Source: Myxococcales bacterium (GTDB lineage Bacteria > Myxococcota > Myxococcia > Myxococcales > 40CM-4-68-19). From it: a stretch of DNA of 36,449 nt. A program made the position numbers and the translations under genes. The notes below the pieces were generated by a model. It was not told the DNA's origin. It made no database searches and saw nothing but the letters and a program-made list of their open reading frames with translations. The stretch spans positions 1 through 36,449 of the forward strand of contig JAIVGS010000192.1 in assembly GCA_020201435.1 (NCBI GenBank), written 5' to 3'. Positions 23,315-31,871 of the stretch are shown here, one piece after another (the first letter of the stretch is position 1; each line of letters starts with the position of its first letter).

Positions 23315-25276
23315 TCACTTCGGCTTCTTGAGTCCCTGCGCCTTGCCGGTCGTCACGTCGACGACGCCGGCGGCGGCGCCCGACGGCAGCGCCAGGATCG
23401 CCTTCTTCACCTCCCGCTCGCGCAGGAAGGCGATCAGCTTGTTCAATTCCGACTCCGACCGGGCGAAAAATTCGGGCGTGACCGTGACCAGGGCCGACTG
23501 CCCGGTGATGTCGACATGGACGACGCCCGCGATTCCCTCGGGGGTGACCTCTTTGTGGTGTGGCACGCTCAGGTAGAACGCGTCGAAAGCGGCGGCGGCG
23601 AAGCCGAGCACCAGGATCAGCGCGAAGACCGGCTTCCACCGCCCGCCGCGGCTCGTGTCGAGGGCCTGGAAATCGCGCAGCTCGGCCTTTGGCTGCACGG
23701 TGGTGCTCGGCAGCGGCTTCGGCCTCGGCGCCTGGCCGGGAAGGACCAGGTCGGGATCGAGCGCGCCGGCGCCGAGGCGGGGAGCGGCGCCGATGCCGCG
23801 CAGCCGGTCGGCGATCTCCTTGAAGTTGAGCAGGTCGCGGCTCAGCGCCGCGCTCGCGGCGGTGACCATCTGCAGCGAGTCGACCGCGCCCTTGCCGATC
23901 GCGGCGTTGGCTTCCTTCTGCAGCGCGGTGGCGGCTTCGTCGGCCTGTTTGGTGAGCGCGCCGACCGCCGCGGCGTCGACGGCGGGCGCCGGTATGCTCG
24001 AGTAGAGCCGCACTCCCTCGGTGGTCGCTGCGTCGAGCGCGATGCGGGCGGCGAGGACGTTGGCGAACTGCGAGTCCGAACCGAGCCGTTCGAGCGCGCC
24101 GCGTTCGGCCGAGCTGAGCATGCCGGTGATCTTGCGCGCCGACGCCGCGATGCCGGCCGGCGTGTCCGGCGAGGTGCTCTTGTCCTTGAGGGCCTGCATC
24201 GCCGCCGTCCTGCACACGTCGGCGGATACCGGGACCGGCCACGGCGGGCCTTGCGGGACCGGCGGCGCAGCGGCCGCGGCTTCCGGCGTGGCGGCCGGCG
24301 CGGGAGAGGCGCCCTCCTCGAACAGTCCGGCGAGGGCCGGCGCCGGAGGAGCGACGTTCGGCGCGGCCGGCGGCAAAGGCGGAGCGACCGCCGGCGCTGT
24401 CGCGGCAGGTGCGCCGGACGACGGCATCACCGGCGGCGGGATCCGCGTCGGCGCCTTCGACGCCGGCCGGATCGACTTGCGGTCGGCGAATCCCGGCGGC
24501 GGCCCCGCAGCCGGCGCCGCGCGCACTCCGCCCGGCGGCGTGGGCATCTCGTCGGTGACGGGGCGCGCTTTGGGCAATTCGTTGGACGGAGGCGGCCTCG
24601 ACGGCGGCGCGGACGCCGCCGGTTGCGCGACTGCGGCGCCGTTCTTTATCCAGTCGCGGATCTTCGCTTCCTCGTCGGGGGCGAGGCCTGCGAATCGGAT
24701 TTGCGCGCTCGGTCCCGGCCGGACGACGATACCCCAACTCTGGAACGTCCCCCACGACAGGCGGACCGTGTCGCCGATCTTGACCGGCAGCGCGGCAGGC
24801 GCCTCGACGCCGGCGGGCGAGACCTTCGCCTGATCGACTTTCGACGCCGCGGTCCGGGTGGCGACGGCGACCTGCGCCGCAGCGCCGGGATCGACGGCCG
24901 TCCACGCCAGATCGACCGCGGCCTGCAGGCGCGCCACGAACTGGTTCTTCGGCATCGGCATGAAGAGCAGGTCGCTCGCGCCGGCGCGAAAGCAGTCGTC
25001 GCGCTGCGCCGCCTGCTCGCGCTGCAGGACGGCGATCACCCGCCCGCCGCGCTCCCGCACTTTCGGCGAGAGCGACTGCAGCGCGGTCGGCAGCGGCACC
25101 CCGGGAGCGCCGTAAAAGACCGCGATGGCGTCGACTTTTTCCGCGGCTGCCTGCGCGCCCGCCGGGTCGGAGAGCGGCACGGTGGACACGTCGAACGTCG
25201 CGCCCTCGCGGAGCCCGTTCGCCAGAGCGGGCAGCATTTTCGAGTCAGCGATGACCAGAAGGCGAGTCGCGGGCAC
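23315..25276 (-). CDS. Pseudo-receiver/PilZ-like protein with Pro/Ala-rich linker and C-terminal membrane anchor
   Basis: A 653-aa protein with GTG start and AGAGGG six bases upstream. Residues 5-125 have a response-regulator fold (RLLVIADSK ... AGASDLLFMPMPKNQF), but the phospho-acceptor Asp position is Tyr (IAVFYGAPG), so it should not be phosphorylated there. Residues about 165-212 (VKIGDTVRLSWG ... IRFAGLAPDEEAKIRDWI) resemble a degenerate PilZ domain. A long Pro/Ala-rich disordered linker (about 215-345) follows, then an Ala-rich helical region (about 355-510), a membrane span (PVFALILVLGFAAAAFDAFYL, about 549-569) and an 84-residue C-terminal domain outside. The family is unknown to me. 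It is convergent with the pilin gene, so no operon link is implied. Confidence 0.75.
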   Translation of the reverse strand: MPATRLLVIADSKMLPALANGLREGATFDVSTVPLSDPAGAQAAAEKVDAIAVFYGAPGVPLPTALQSLSPKVRERGGRVIAVLQREQAAQRDDCFRAGASDLLFMPMPKNQFVARLQAAVDLAWTAVDPGAAAQVAVATRTAASKVDQAKVSPAGVEAPAALPVKIGDTVRLSWGTFQSWGIVVRPGPSAQIRFAGLAPDEEAKIRDWIKNGAAVAQPAASAPPSRPPPSNELPKARPVTDEMPTPPGGVRAAPAAGPPPGFADRKSIRPASKAPTRIPPPVMPSSGAPAATAPAVAPPLPPAAPNVAPPAPALAGLFEEGASPAPAATPEAAAAAPPVPQGPPWPVPVSADVCRTAAMQALKDKSTSPDTPAGIAASARKITGMLSSAERGALERLGSDSQFANVLAARIALDAATTEGVRLYSSIPAPAVDAAAVGALTKQADEAATALQKEANAAIGKGAVDSLQMVTAASAALSRDLLNFKEIADRLRGIGAAPRLGAGALDPDLVLPGQAPRPKPLPSTTVQPKAELRDFQALDTSRGGRWKPVFALILVLGFAAAAFDAFYLSVPHHKEVTPEGIAGVVHVDITGQSALVTVTPEFFARSESELNKLIAFLREREVKKAILALPSGAAAGVVDVTTGKAQGLKKPK

Positions 25277-25337
25277 GTTCCCTCTCGGAGGTTATACCTA
25301 CACCGCCCCTGCGCGGTTGAGAAATTTTGGACGTTCA

Positions 25338-25724
25338 GTGACGCTGGAAATGCCCCTGCGAACCCGCCGCTGGAACGACCCCGGAAAGCCCGACGACGGC
25401 GAGCGGATCCTGATCTGCCGCTACCGTCCGCGCGCGCTGCCCAAGGCGAAAGAGACGTGGGACGCTTGGATCCCCGCCCTCGGGCCGAGCCGCGCGCTGC
25501 ACGCCGATTTCTACGGCAAGAACGGCCCGCCGATCGGCTGGGACGCCTACCGCAAGCGCTACCTGACGGAGATCGAGGAGCAGCGGCCGAGGATCGAAGA
25601 GCTGGCGCAGAGGGTGCGCAAAGGTGAGACGATCACCCTCCTCTGCTCCAGCGCGTGTGTCGACGAGTTGCGTTGCCATCGGGCACTTCTGAAGGCATTG
25701 ATCGAGAAGGCTGTCGGTGGCTGA
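25338..25724 (+). CDS. DUF488 family protein
   Basis: About 128 aa. The stretch ICRYRPRALPKAKETWDAWIPALGPSRAL followed by WDAYRKRYLTEIE and LLCSSACVDELRCHRALL matches the DUF488 pattern (RxWPRG...WxxxLAPS...FxxRYxxEL...LLC, family knowledge). The function of this group is not established. The GTG at 25338 is used; an ATG at 25350 is equally possible, since neither has a strong ribosome site. The much longer track ORF upstream is antisense to the pseudo-receiver gene. It is divergent from that gene across 61 bases. Confidence 0.8.
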   Translation: MTLEMPLRTRRWNDPGKPDDGERILICRYRPRALPKAKETWDAWIPALGPSRALHADFYGKNGPPIGWDAYRKRYLTEIEEQRPRIEELAQRVRKGETITLLCSSACVDELRCHRALLKALIEKAVGG

Positions 25725-25734
25725 ACAGGCGTGC

Positions 25735-25752
25735 GCCGCCCTCTTCGGCGGC
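25735..25752. terminator. Hairpin between the DUF488 gene and the next gene
   Basis: GCCGCC-CTCTTC-GGCGGC, a perfect 6-bp stem with a 6-base loop, 10 bases after the DUF488 stop. There is no T run, so it is at most a weak terminator or an mRNA-end stabiliser. Confidence 0.3.
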
Positions 25753-25778
25753 GGGCGCTCAGGGTGTAGAGGTTTCTC

Positions 25779-26201
25779 ATGTCGAGAAGGGCGCTCTGGT
25801 TCTTCCAGCGGCTCGGACCGGGCGAGATCAAGCGGATATCGAATCCCTCGATGCAGCGTTTTCTGGTCGGGGAGCGGCCGCTGCAGCACGACGGCGACGG
25901 ATTCGTGCGGTGCATCGGGATGTCGCTCGAACTGCGCGACAAGAAGCCGGCGATGGTGGCGCGGGTCTGGTTTTCCAAGATTCGCGTGCGGGACGACGGG
26001 CGGGTCGATCCGCACCATCGCCACGAGATGGCGAAGCTCGCGCAGGCGCAGGCGGAGCAGACCGAGTCGTCGGTGGTGAGCGCGGGACACCGGTTCGCGC
26101 AGCGGAGGCTGTCGCACCTCGCGGAGTGGCGGCCGGAGGAGAAGGACCTCGTGGCGCTGCGGACGGTGGTGAATACGCGCGCCGGGAAGGAAATGCTTTA
26201 A
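25779..26201 (+). CDS. Conserved-looking hypothetical protein
   Basis: A 140-aa protein beginning MSRRALWFFQRLGPGEIKRI. It has a core of mixed strands (DGFVRCIGMSLELRDKKPAMVARVWFSKIRVRDDGRVD) and a charged, helical C-terminal half (LAQAQAEQTESS, LAEWRPEEKDLVALR). There is no signal peptide, membrane span or recognisable catalytic motif. I do not recognise the family. Amino-acid composition is balanced and not Arg/Ala-shadow-like, which supports a real gene. It lies 54 bases after the DUF488 gene on the same strand and ends at the large inverted-repeat region. Confidence 0.65.
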   Translation: MSRRALWFFQRLGPGEIKRISNPSMQRFLVGERPLQHDGDGFVRCIGMSLELRDKKPAMVARVWFSKIRVRDDGRVDPHHRHEMAKLAQAQAEQTESSVVSAGHRFAQRRLSHLAEWRPEEKDLVALRTVVNTRAGKEML

Positions 26202-26206
26202 GAACC

Positions 26207-26375
26207 GTGCCCGTGCCCGTCCCTGTTTTCGAGCAGGTGGCCGTCCGCGTTTTCGTTTCGAGCAGGTGCCAGTGCCCGTGCCGGTGGGCAATACCCGCAC
26301 GGGCACAGGCACGAGCCCCCGAAAACCTGCACAGCACGGGCGCGAGACTCCGCAAACGGGGACGGGCACCGGCAC
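26207..26375. repeat. Nested inverted repeat in a convergent intergenic region (REP/MITE-like)
   Basis: Outer arms 26207-26231 and 26351-26375 match as reverse complements at 22 of 25 bases; inner arms 26266-26281 (GTGCCAGTGCCCGTGC) and 26297-26312 match at 15 of 16. The two pairs share nearly the same centre (about 26290). The arms are built of GTGCCC-like hexamers. A direct repeat TTTCGAGCAGGTG occurs at 26227-26239 and 26256-26268. It fills the 178-base gap between the stops of two convergent genes and contains no credible gene; the Val-Pro/Gly-Thr ORFs through it are artefacts. Confidence 0.8.
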
Positions 26376-26379
26376 TGCT

Positions 26380-27030
26380 TTAGCGGTTCCGAAGCTTGTC
26401 GAGATAAGCGTCGAGCCGCGCTCGAAACGAATCGTCGGCGGCAATGAACTGGACCCCGACGCCCGGCGTCGCCGCCGTCCCCGCCACCACCCGGTGCAGC
26501 ACGATGCCCTGCACTTCCAGCGGCGGCTTGCCGTCCGGCAGCTCGAGGATCACGTGCACGATCTGGTCGACGGCCGGCGGCGCGTCGGTCTCGATGAACA
26601 TGCCGCTCGCCGAGAGGTTCAGCGCCTCGCGCTGGGCGCGGTGCTTGCCAACGTTGAGCGTGACCCGGAAGCGGTCCAGGTAGCGCGGTAAAAAGCGCCT
26701 GTTTTCGCCGGGTCGCAGCGGTTCGACGTCGAGCGCCGCGACCGCGGCCGAGCCCTTGCGCAGCGCCGAGGCGATGTGCTCGCGGGCCTCGTCGGCGATG
26801 TCGACGAACCTGGCGCGAAAGCCCTCGCCGCCGGACTCGACGACCTCGGCGTGGATCGAATCGCCCGCCGCGATGCCCGGCAGATACAACCGCAGCACGA
26901 CCTGATCGCCGAGGCGCGGTGGCTCGACGCAGCGCACGAACACGCTGTCTTCGTCGAGGTCGCGCGAAGTCGACTGCACCGACTGCCCCTCGGCGACGAA
27001 ACGGACGGGAAAGGCCATCGCTTTGCGCAT
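26380..27030 (-). CDS. Double PilZ-domain protein
   Basis: ATG at 27030 (MRKAMAFPVRFVAEG) gives 216 aa; the track's 35 extra N-terminal residues cross the divergent promoter region. Two PilZ-like halves are visible. Residues about 5-90 have a degenerate signature (DLDEDSVFV, lacking the Gly). Residues about 105-216 are better preserved, with RYLDRFRVTL, NLSASGMFIET (the N/DxSxxG motif) and a closing GVGVQFIAADDSFRARLDAYL. The second half resembles the TIGR02266-type PilZ variant common in Myxococcus. Canonical PilZ domains bind cyclic di-GMP; the missing RxxxR-type Arg pair in the first half suggests only the second could. It is divergent from the lipid operon, with an inverted repeat between them. 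Confidence 0.85.
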   Translation of the reverse strand: MRKAMAFPVRFVAEGQSVQSTSRDLDEDSVFVRCVEPPRLGDQVVLRLYLPGIAAGDSIHAEVVESGGEGFRARFVDIADEAREHIASALRKGSAAVAALDVEPLRPGENRRFLPRYLDRFRVTLNVGKHRAQREALNLSASGMFIETDAPPAVDQIVHVILELPDGKPPLEVQGIVLHRVVAGTAATPGVGVQFIAADDSFRARLDAYLDKLRNR

Positions 27031-27043
27031 GTGCCTTGAACAT

Positions 27044-27064
27044 ATCTCACGAAAAGGGTGAGAT
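27044..27064. promoter_or_regulatory. Inverted repeat between the PilZ gene and the lipid operon
   Basis: ATCTCAC-GAAAAGG-GTGAGAT, a perfect 7-bp inverted repeat with a 7-base spacer in the 103-base divergent gap. It is less GC-rich than its surroundings and lies 14 bases from the PilZ start and 70 bases before the first operon gene, a position suited to an operator acting on one or both promoters. No binding protein can be named. Confidence 0.35.
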
Positions 27065-27133
27065 GGATCAGCTCTCGACCGACAGTCGCCAAACCGCCTC
27101 CGGCGGGCGCGATTGGAGTACATCGCGGCGCGC

Positions 27134-28186
27134 ATGGCGTGGATGATCTACGGAGCGAGCGGCTATACCGGCGAGCTGGTCGCGAGGCTCGCGAAAGCGC
27201 GCGGCCACGCGCCGGTGCTGGCCGGACGCAGCGCCGACAAGGTGCGGCCGCTCGCCGGAGACCTCGGCCTCTCCTGGCGCGCCTTCGGGCTCGACGCGCC
27301 GGACATCCGCGACGTCGCGCTGGTCCTCAACTGCGCCGGGCCCTTCTCGCACACCAGCCGCGCGATGGTCGACGCGTGCCTCGCCGCGCGGGCGCACTAT
27401 CTCGACGTCACCGGCGAGATCGAGGTCTTCGAATCGGTCCTCGCGCGCGACGCCGAGGCGCGCGATCGCGGCGCCGTCCTCCTGCCCGGGACCGGATTCG
27501 ACGTGGTGCCGAGCGACTGCCTCGCGCTCACGCTCAAGAAACGGCTGCCGTCGGCGACCTCCCTCGAGCTTGCCTTCGCAACCCGGGGCCGCGCGAGCCG
27601 CGGCACGTTGAAGACGATGATCGAAAACCTGCCCAGGGGCGGCCTCGTCCGCCGCGGCGGCAGGCTGGTAAAAGTGCCGGCGGCGCACCTGGTGCGCGAG
27701 ATCCCCTTCGGCGACAAGCGGCGGCTGGCGATGTCGATCCCGTGGGGAGACATCTCGACCGCGTACAGATCGACCGGAATCCGCGACATCACCGTCTACA
27801 TGAGCGCGAGCCCGTCGGCGATCCGCGGCGCGCGGTTGTCGCGGTATGTCGCGCCGATCCTCCGCCTCGGTCCGGTGCAGGGCTTCTTGAAAGCGCGCGT
27901 CGAAGCGCGCGGCGCGGGACCCGGCGAAGCCGAACGAGCCCGCGGCAGCGTTCAGCTCTGGGGCCAGGTCTCGGACGGGTCGAAGACGGTCTCCGAGACG
28001 ATGCAGGTGCCCGACGGATACGACTTCACCGCCGAGGCGGCGCTCGCCTGCGCGTTGCGCGTGCTTTCAGGGGCCGTCGCGCCCGGAGCATGGACGCCGT
28101 CTCTGGCGTTCGGGGCGGAGTTCGCCGCTTCCCTGCCGGGAGTGCGCGTCCCCTCTTGCGGCGAGCCCGCTCCTGTGCGCGTCTAA
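27134..28186 (+). CDS. Saccharopine-dehydrogenase-like NAD(P)-binding protein (trans-acting enoyl reductase type)
   Basis: About 350 aa. The N-terminal Rossmann motif is MAWMIYGASGYTGELVARLA, followed by VLAGRSADKVRPLA, VLNCAGPFSHTSRAMVDACL and YLDVTGEIEVFE. This order is typical of the saccharopine-dehydrogenase-like family that includes the mycobacterial trans-acting enoyl reductase Rv2953, which reduces double bonds for polyketide synthases. The conserved VLLPGTGFDVVPSDCLAL follows. The start is ATG 27134; the track's TTG at 27113 and an ATG at 27143 are alternatives. It opens the lipid operon: the next gene starts five bases after its stop. A role as reductase in the same lipid pathway is inference. 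Confidence 0.82.
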   Translation: MAWMIYGASGYTGELVARLAKARGHAPVLAGRSADKVRPLAGDLGLSWRAFGLDAPDIRDVALVLNCAGPFSHTSRAMVDACLAARAHYLDVTGEIEVFESVLARDAEARDRGAVLLPGTGFDVVPSDCLALTLKKRLPSATSLELAFATRGRASRGTLKTMIENLPRGGLVRRGGRLVKVPAAHLVREIPFGDKRRLAMSIPWGDISTAYRSTGIRDITVYMSASPSAIRGARLSRYVAPILRLGPVQGFLKARVEARGAGPGEAERARGSVQLWGQVSDGSKTVSETMQVPDGYDFTAEAALACALRVLSGAVAPGAWTPSLAFGAEFAASLPGVRVPSCGEPAPVRV

Positions 28187-28191
28187 ACGAC

Positions 28192-30065
<1,874 letters not shown>

Positions 30066-30069
<4 letters not shown>

Positions 30070-31121
30070 GCGCGCGGATCCTCTCCGCCTCGCAGGCGCT
30101 GCCGCCGAACTACGTCGATCAGGACACCCTGCTCGCCGCATTCCGCGCGCAGTGGGGAAAGAAGCACTTCAACCTCGACCGGCTCGAGCAGCTGCACCGG
30201 GCGGTGCAGGTCGGCGGCCGCCATCTCGCGCTGCCGCTCCGCGAGTACGAGCAGCTGGAGAGCTTCGCGGCCCGGAATGCCGCCTGGACGCGCGTCGCCA
30301 CCGAGGTCGGCGAGGAGGCGGTGCGCAAGGCGCTGCTGGCCGCCGACGTCGCGCCGTCGCAGGTCGATCACCTCTATTTCGTCACCGTCACCGGCATCGC
30401 GACGCCGTCGATCGACGCGCGCCTCGTCGACCGCGTCGGCCTGCGCCCCGACGTCAAGCGGGTCCCGATCTTCGGCCTCGGCTGCGTCGCCGGCGCCGCC
30501 GGGATCTCGCGGGCCGCCGACGTCCTGCGCGGCGCCGCCTCCGAAGTCGCCGTCCTCCTCGCCGTCGAGCTCTGCTCGCTGACGCTGCAGCGCGAGGACC
30601 TCTCGATCCCCAACATCATCGCCAGCGGCCTCTTCGGCGACGGCGCGGCGGCGGTCGTCGTCGACGGCGGCGCGCGCCGCAAGGGCCCGCGGATCGTCGC
30701 GAATCGATCGGTGTTCTACAGCGGCACCGAGCGGGTGATGGGCTGGGACGTGGTCGATTCCGGCTTCAAGGTCGTCCTTTCTCCGTCCGTACCGCAGCTG
30801 GTGCGGGAGCGGCTGCGCTCCGACGTCGACGGCTTCCTCGCCTCGCAGGGGCTGACGCGGGCCTCGGTGGAACATTTCATCTGCCACAGCGGCGGGCCGA
30901 AAGTGCTCGAGGCGTTCGAAGAGGCGCTCGAAGTGCCGCGCGAAAAGCTGCAGCGAAGCTGGGACTCGCTGCGCAACGCCGGAAATCTTTCTTCCGCGTC
31001 GGTGCTGTTCGTGCTCGGCGATCTGCTCGCCTCGGGCGAGGCGAAGCCCGGCGACAAGGGGCTACTGCTCGCGATGGGGCCCGGGTTCTGCTCCGAGCTG
31101 GTGCTCCTCGAATGGACGTAA
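30066..31121 (+). CDS. Type III polyketide synthase (chalcone synthase family)
   Basis: A 351-aa homodimer-type condensing enzyme. The catalytic triad is visible: Cys 140 in FGLGCVAGAAG, His 274 in FICHSGGPK and Asn 307 in RNAGNLSSAS. GLFGDGAAAVVV and MGPGFCSELVLLEW are family landmarks. It extends an acyl starter with malonyl-CoA units and cyclises the chain to an alkylpyrone, alkylresorcinol or related ring. The ATG overlaps the preceding TGA (ATGA). Next to it are a methyltransferase, carrier protein, fatty acyl-AMP ligase and flavoprotein. The PKS-methyltransferase-flavoprotein order recalls Streptomyces srsABC, and the PKS-ICMT pair recalls Bacillus bpsA-bpsB (methylated alkylpyrones). 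The product here is inferred to be a long-chain phenolic or pyrone lipid. Confidence 0.93.
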
Positions 31122-31639
31122 AAGTATACTACGTATTCCTGGCGCTGATCGGCGCGGAGCGGCTCGCCGAGCTGTGGCTCTCGCGCCGCAACGCCCGGAA
31201 AGCTCTCGGCCGCGGCGGCGTCGAACGGGGCAACTTCGTGCCGATGGCGCTCGCCCACGCACTGTTCTTTCCGGCCTGCGCGATCGAAGCCGGCGGGTTT
31301 CATCCCGCGATCGCCGCCTCCGTCGTTCTCACGCAGGCGCTGCGGTGGTGGGCGGTCTTCTCGCTCGGCGACCGCTGGAACGTGCGCGTGATCGTCGTCC
31401 CCGGCGAGCGTCCTTCCCGGCGCGGCCCCTATCGTTTCGTCCGCCATCCCAACTACATCGCGGTGGTTGCGGAGATGCTCCTGATTCCGCTCGCCGGCGG
31501 AGCGGTCTTCACCGCGATCGTCTTTTCGGCGCTGAACGGGATCCTGCTGCGCAGCCGCATCCGCGACGAGGAGGAGGCGCTCGGCGAGAGTTACGCGCGC
31601 GAGTTCGAGAAGGTCCCGAGGTTCATCCCGCATGGATGA
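31112..31639 (+). CDS. Isoprenylcysteine-carboxyl-methyltransferase-like membrane methyltransferase
   Basis: A 175-aa integral membrane protein (MDVKVYYVFLALIGAERLAEL, further spans at about 40-60, 70-90 and 125-150) with the ICMT signature RRGPYRFVRHPNYIAVVAEM and RIRDEEEALGESYAREF. In this family the conserved His-Pro-Asn and Glu-Glu residues bind S-adenosylmethionine. Next to type III polyketide synthases such enzymes (BpsB type) methylate the alkylpyrone hydroxyl, which is the likely role. The ATG overlaps the synthase stop by ten bases. The first codons (GTA AAA GTA TAC TAC GTA) are AT-rich and contain TATACT, which may be codon choice for easy initiation or a weak internal promoter. Confidence 0.88.
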   Translation: MDVKVYYVFLALIGAERLAELWLSRRNARKALGRGGVERGNFVPMALAHALFFPACAIEAGGFHPAIAASVVLTQALRWWAVFSLGDRWNVRVIVVPGERPSRRGPYRFVRHPNYIAVVAEMLLIPLAGGAVFTAIVFSALNGILLRSRIRDEEEALGESYAREFEKVPRFIPHG

Positions 31640-31871
31640 AGTCGTCGCCGAGATCCGCCGCGTGCTGCACGACGAGCTGGGGCTCTCCCGCGAGCCTCGG
31701 CCCGACGACGACCTGGTCTCCGATCTGCAGCTCGACAGCGTCGGCCTGCTCACCCTGGTGGTCGGGCTCGAGGACCGCTTTCGCGTCGCGCTCGCGGAGG
31801 AGGACGCCGCGAAGGTACGCACCGTGCGCGATCTCGCCGCGCTCGTCTGCGCCCGGAGGAAGGCGTGCTGA
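31632..31871 (+). CDS. Acyl carrier protein
   Basis: A 79-aa carrier protein with the phosphopantetheine attachment motif DLQLDSVGLL (Ser about 36), preceded by a helix (EVVAEIRRVLHDELGL) and followed by LEDRFRVALAEEDAAKVRTVRDL, the usual four-helix pattern. It would hold the fatty acyl chain as a thioester between the ligase and the polyketide synthase. The ATG overlaps the methyltransferase stop by eight bases, and the ligase GTG overlaps this gene's TGA by seven, so three genes are tightly coupled. Confidence 0.92.
   Translation: MDEVVAEIRRVLHDELGLSREPRPDDDLVSDLQLDSVGLLTLVVGLEDRFRVALAEEDAAKVRTVRDLAALVCARRKAC

Noticed and set aside
25277-25337. TATAAC (25296-25291, minus) as -10 for the pseudo-receiver gene
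   Set aside because: It would leave only about eight bases of leader and no recognisable -35; too weak to list as a feature.
25335-26444. ORFs with VPVPV and GTGTGT runs across 26200-26380
   Set aside because: They are translations of the GTGCCC-rich inverted repeat; no conserved protein features.
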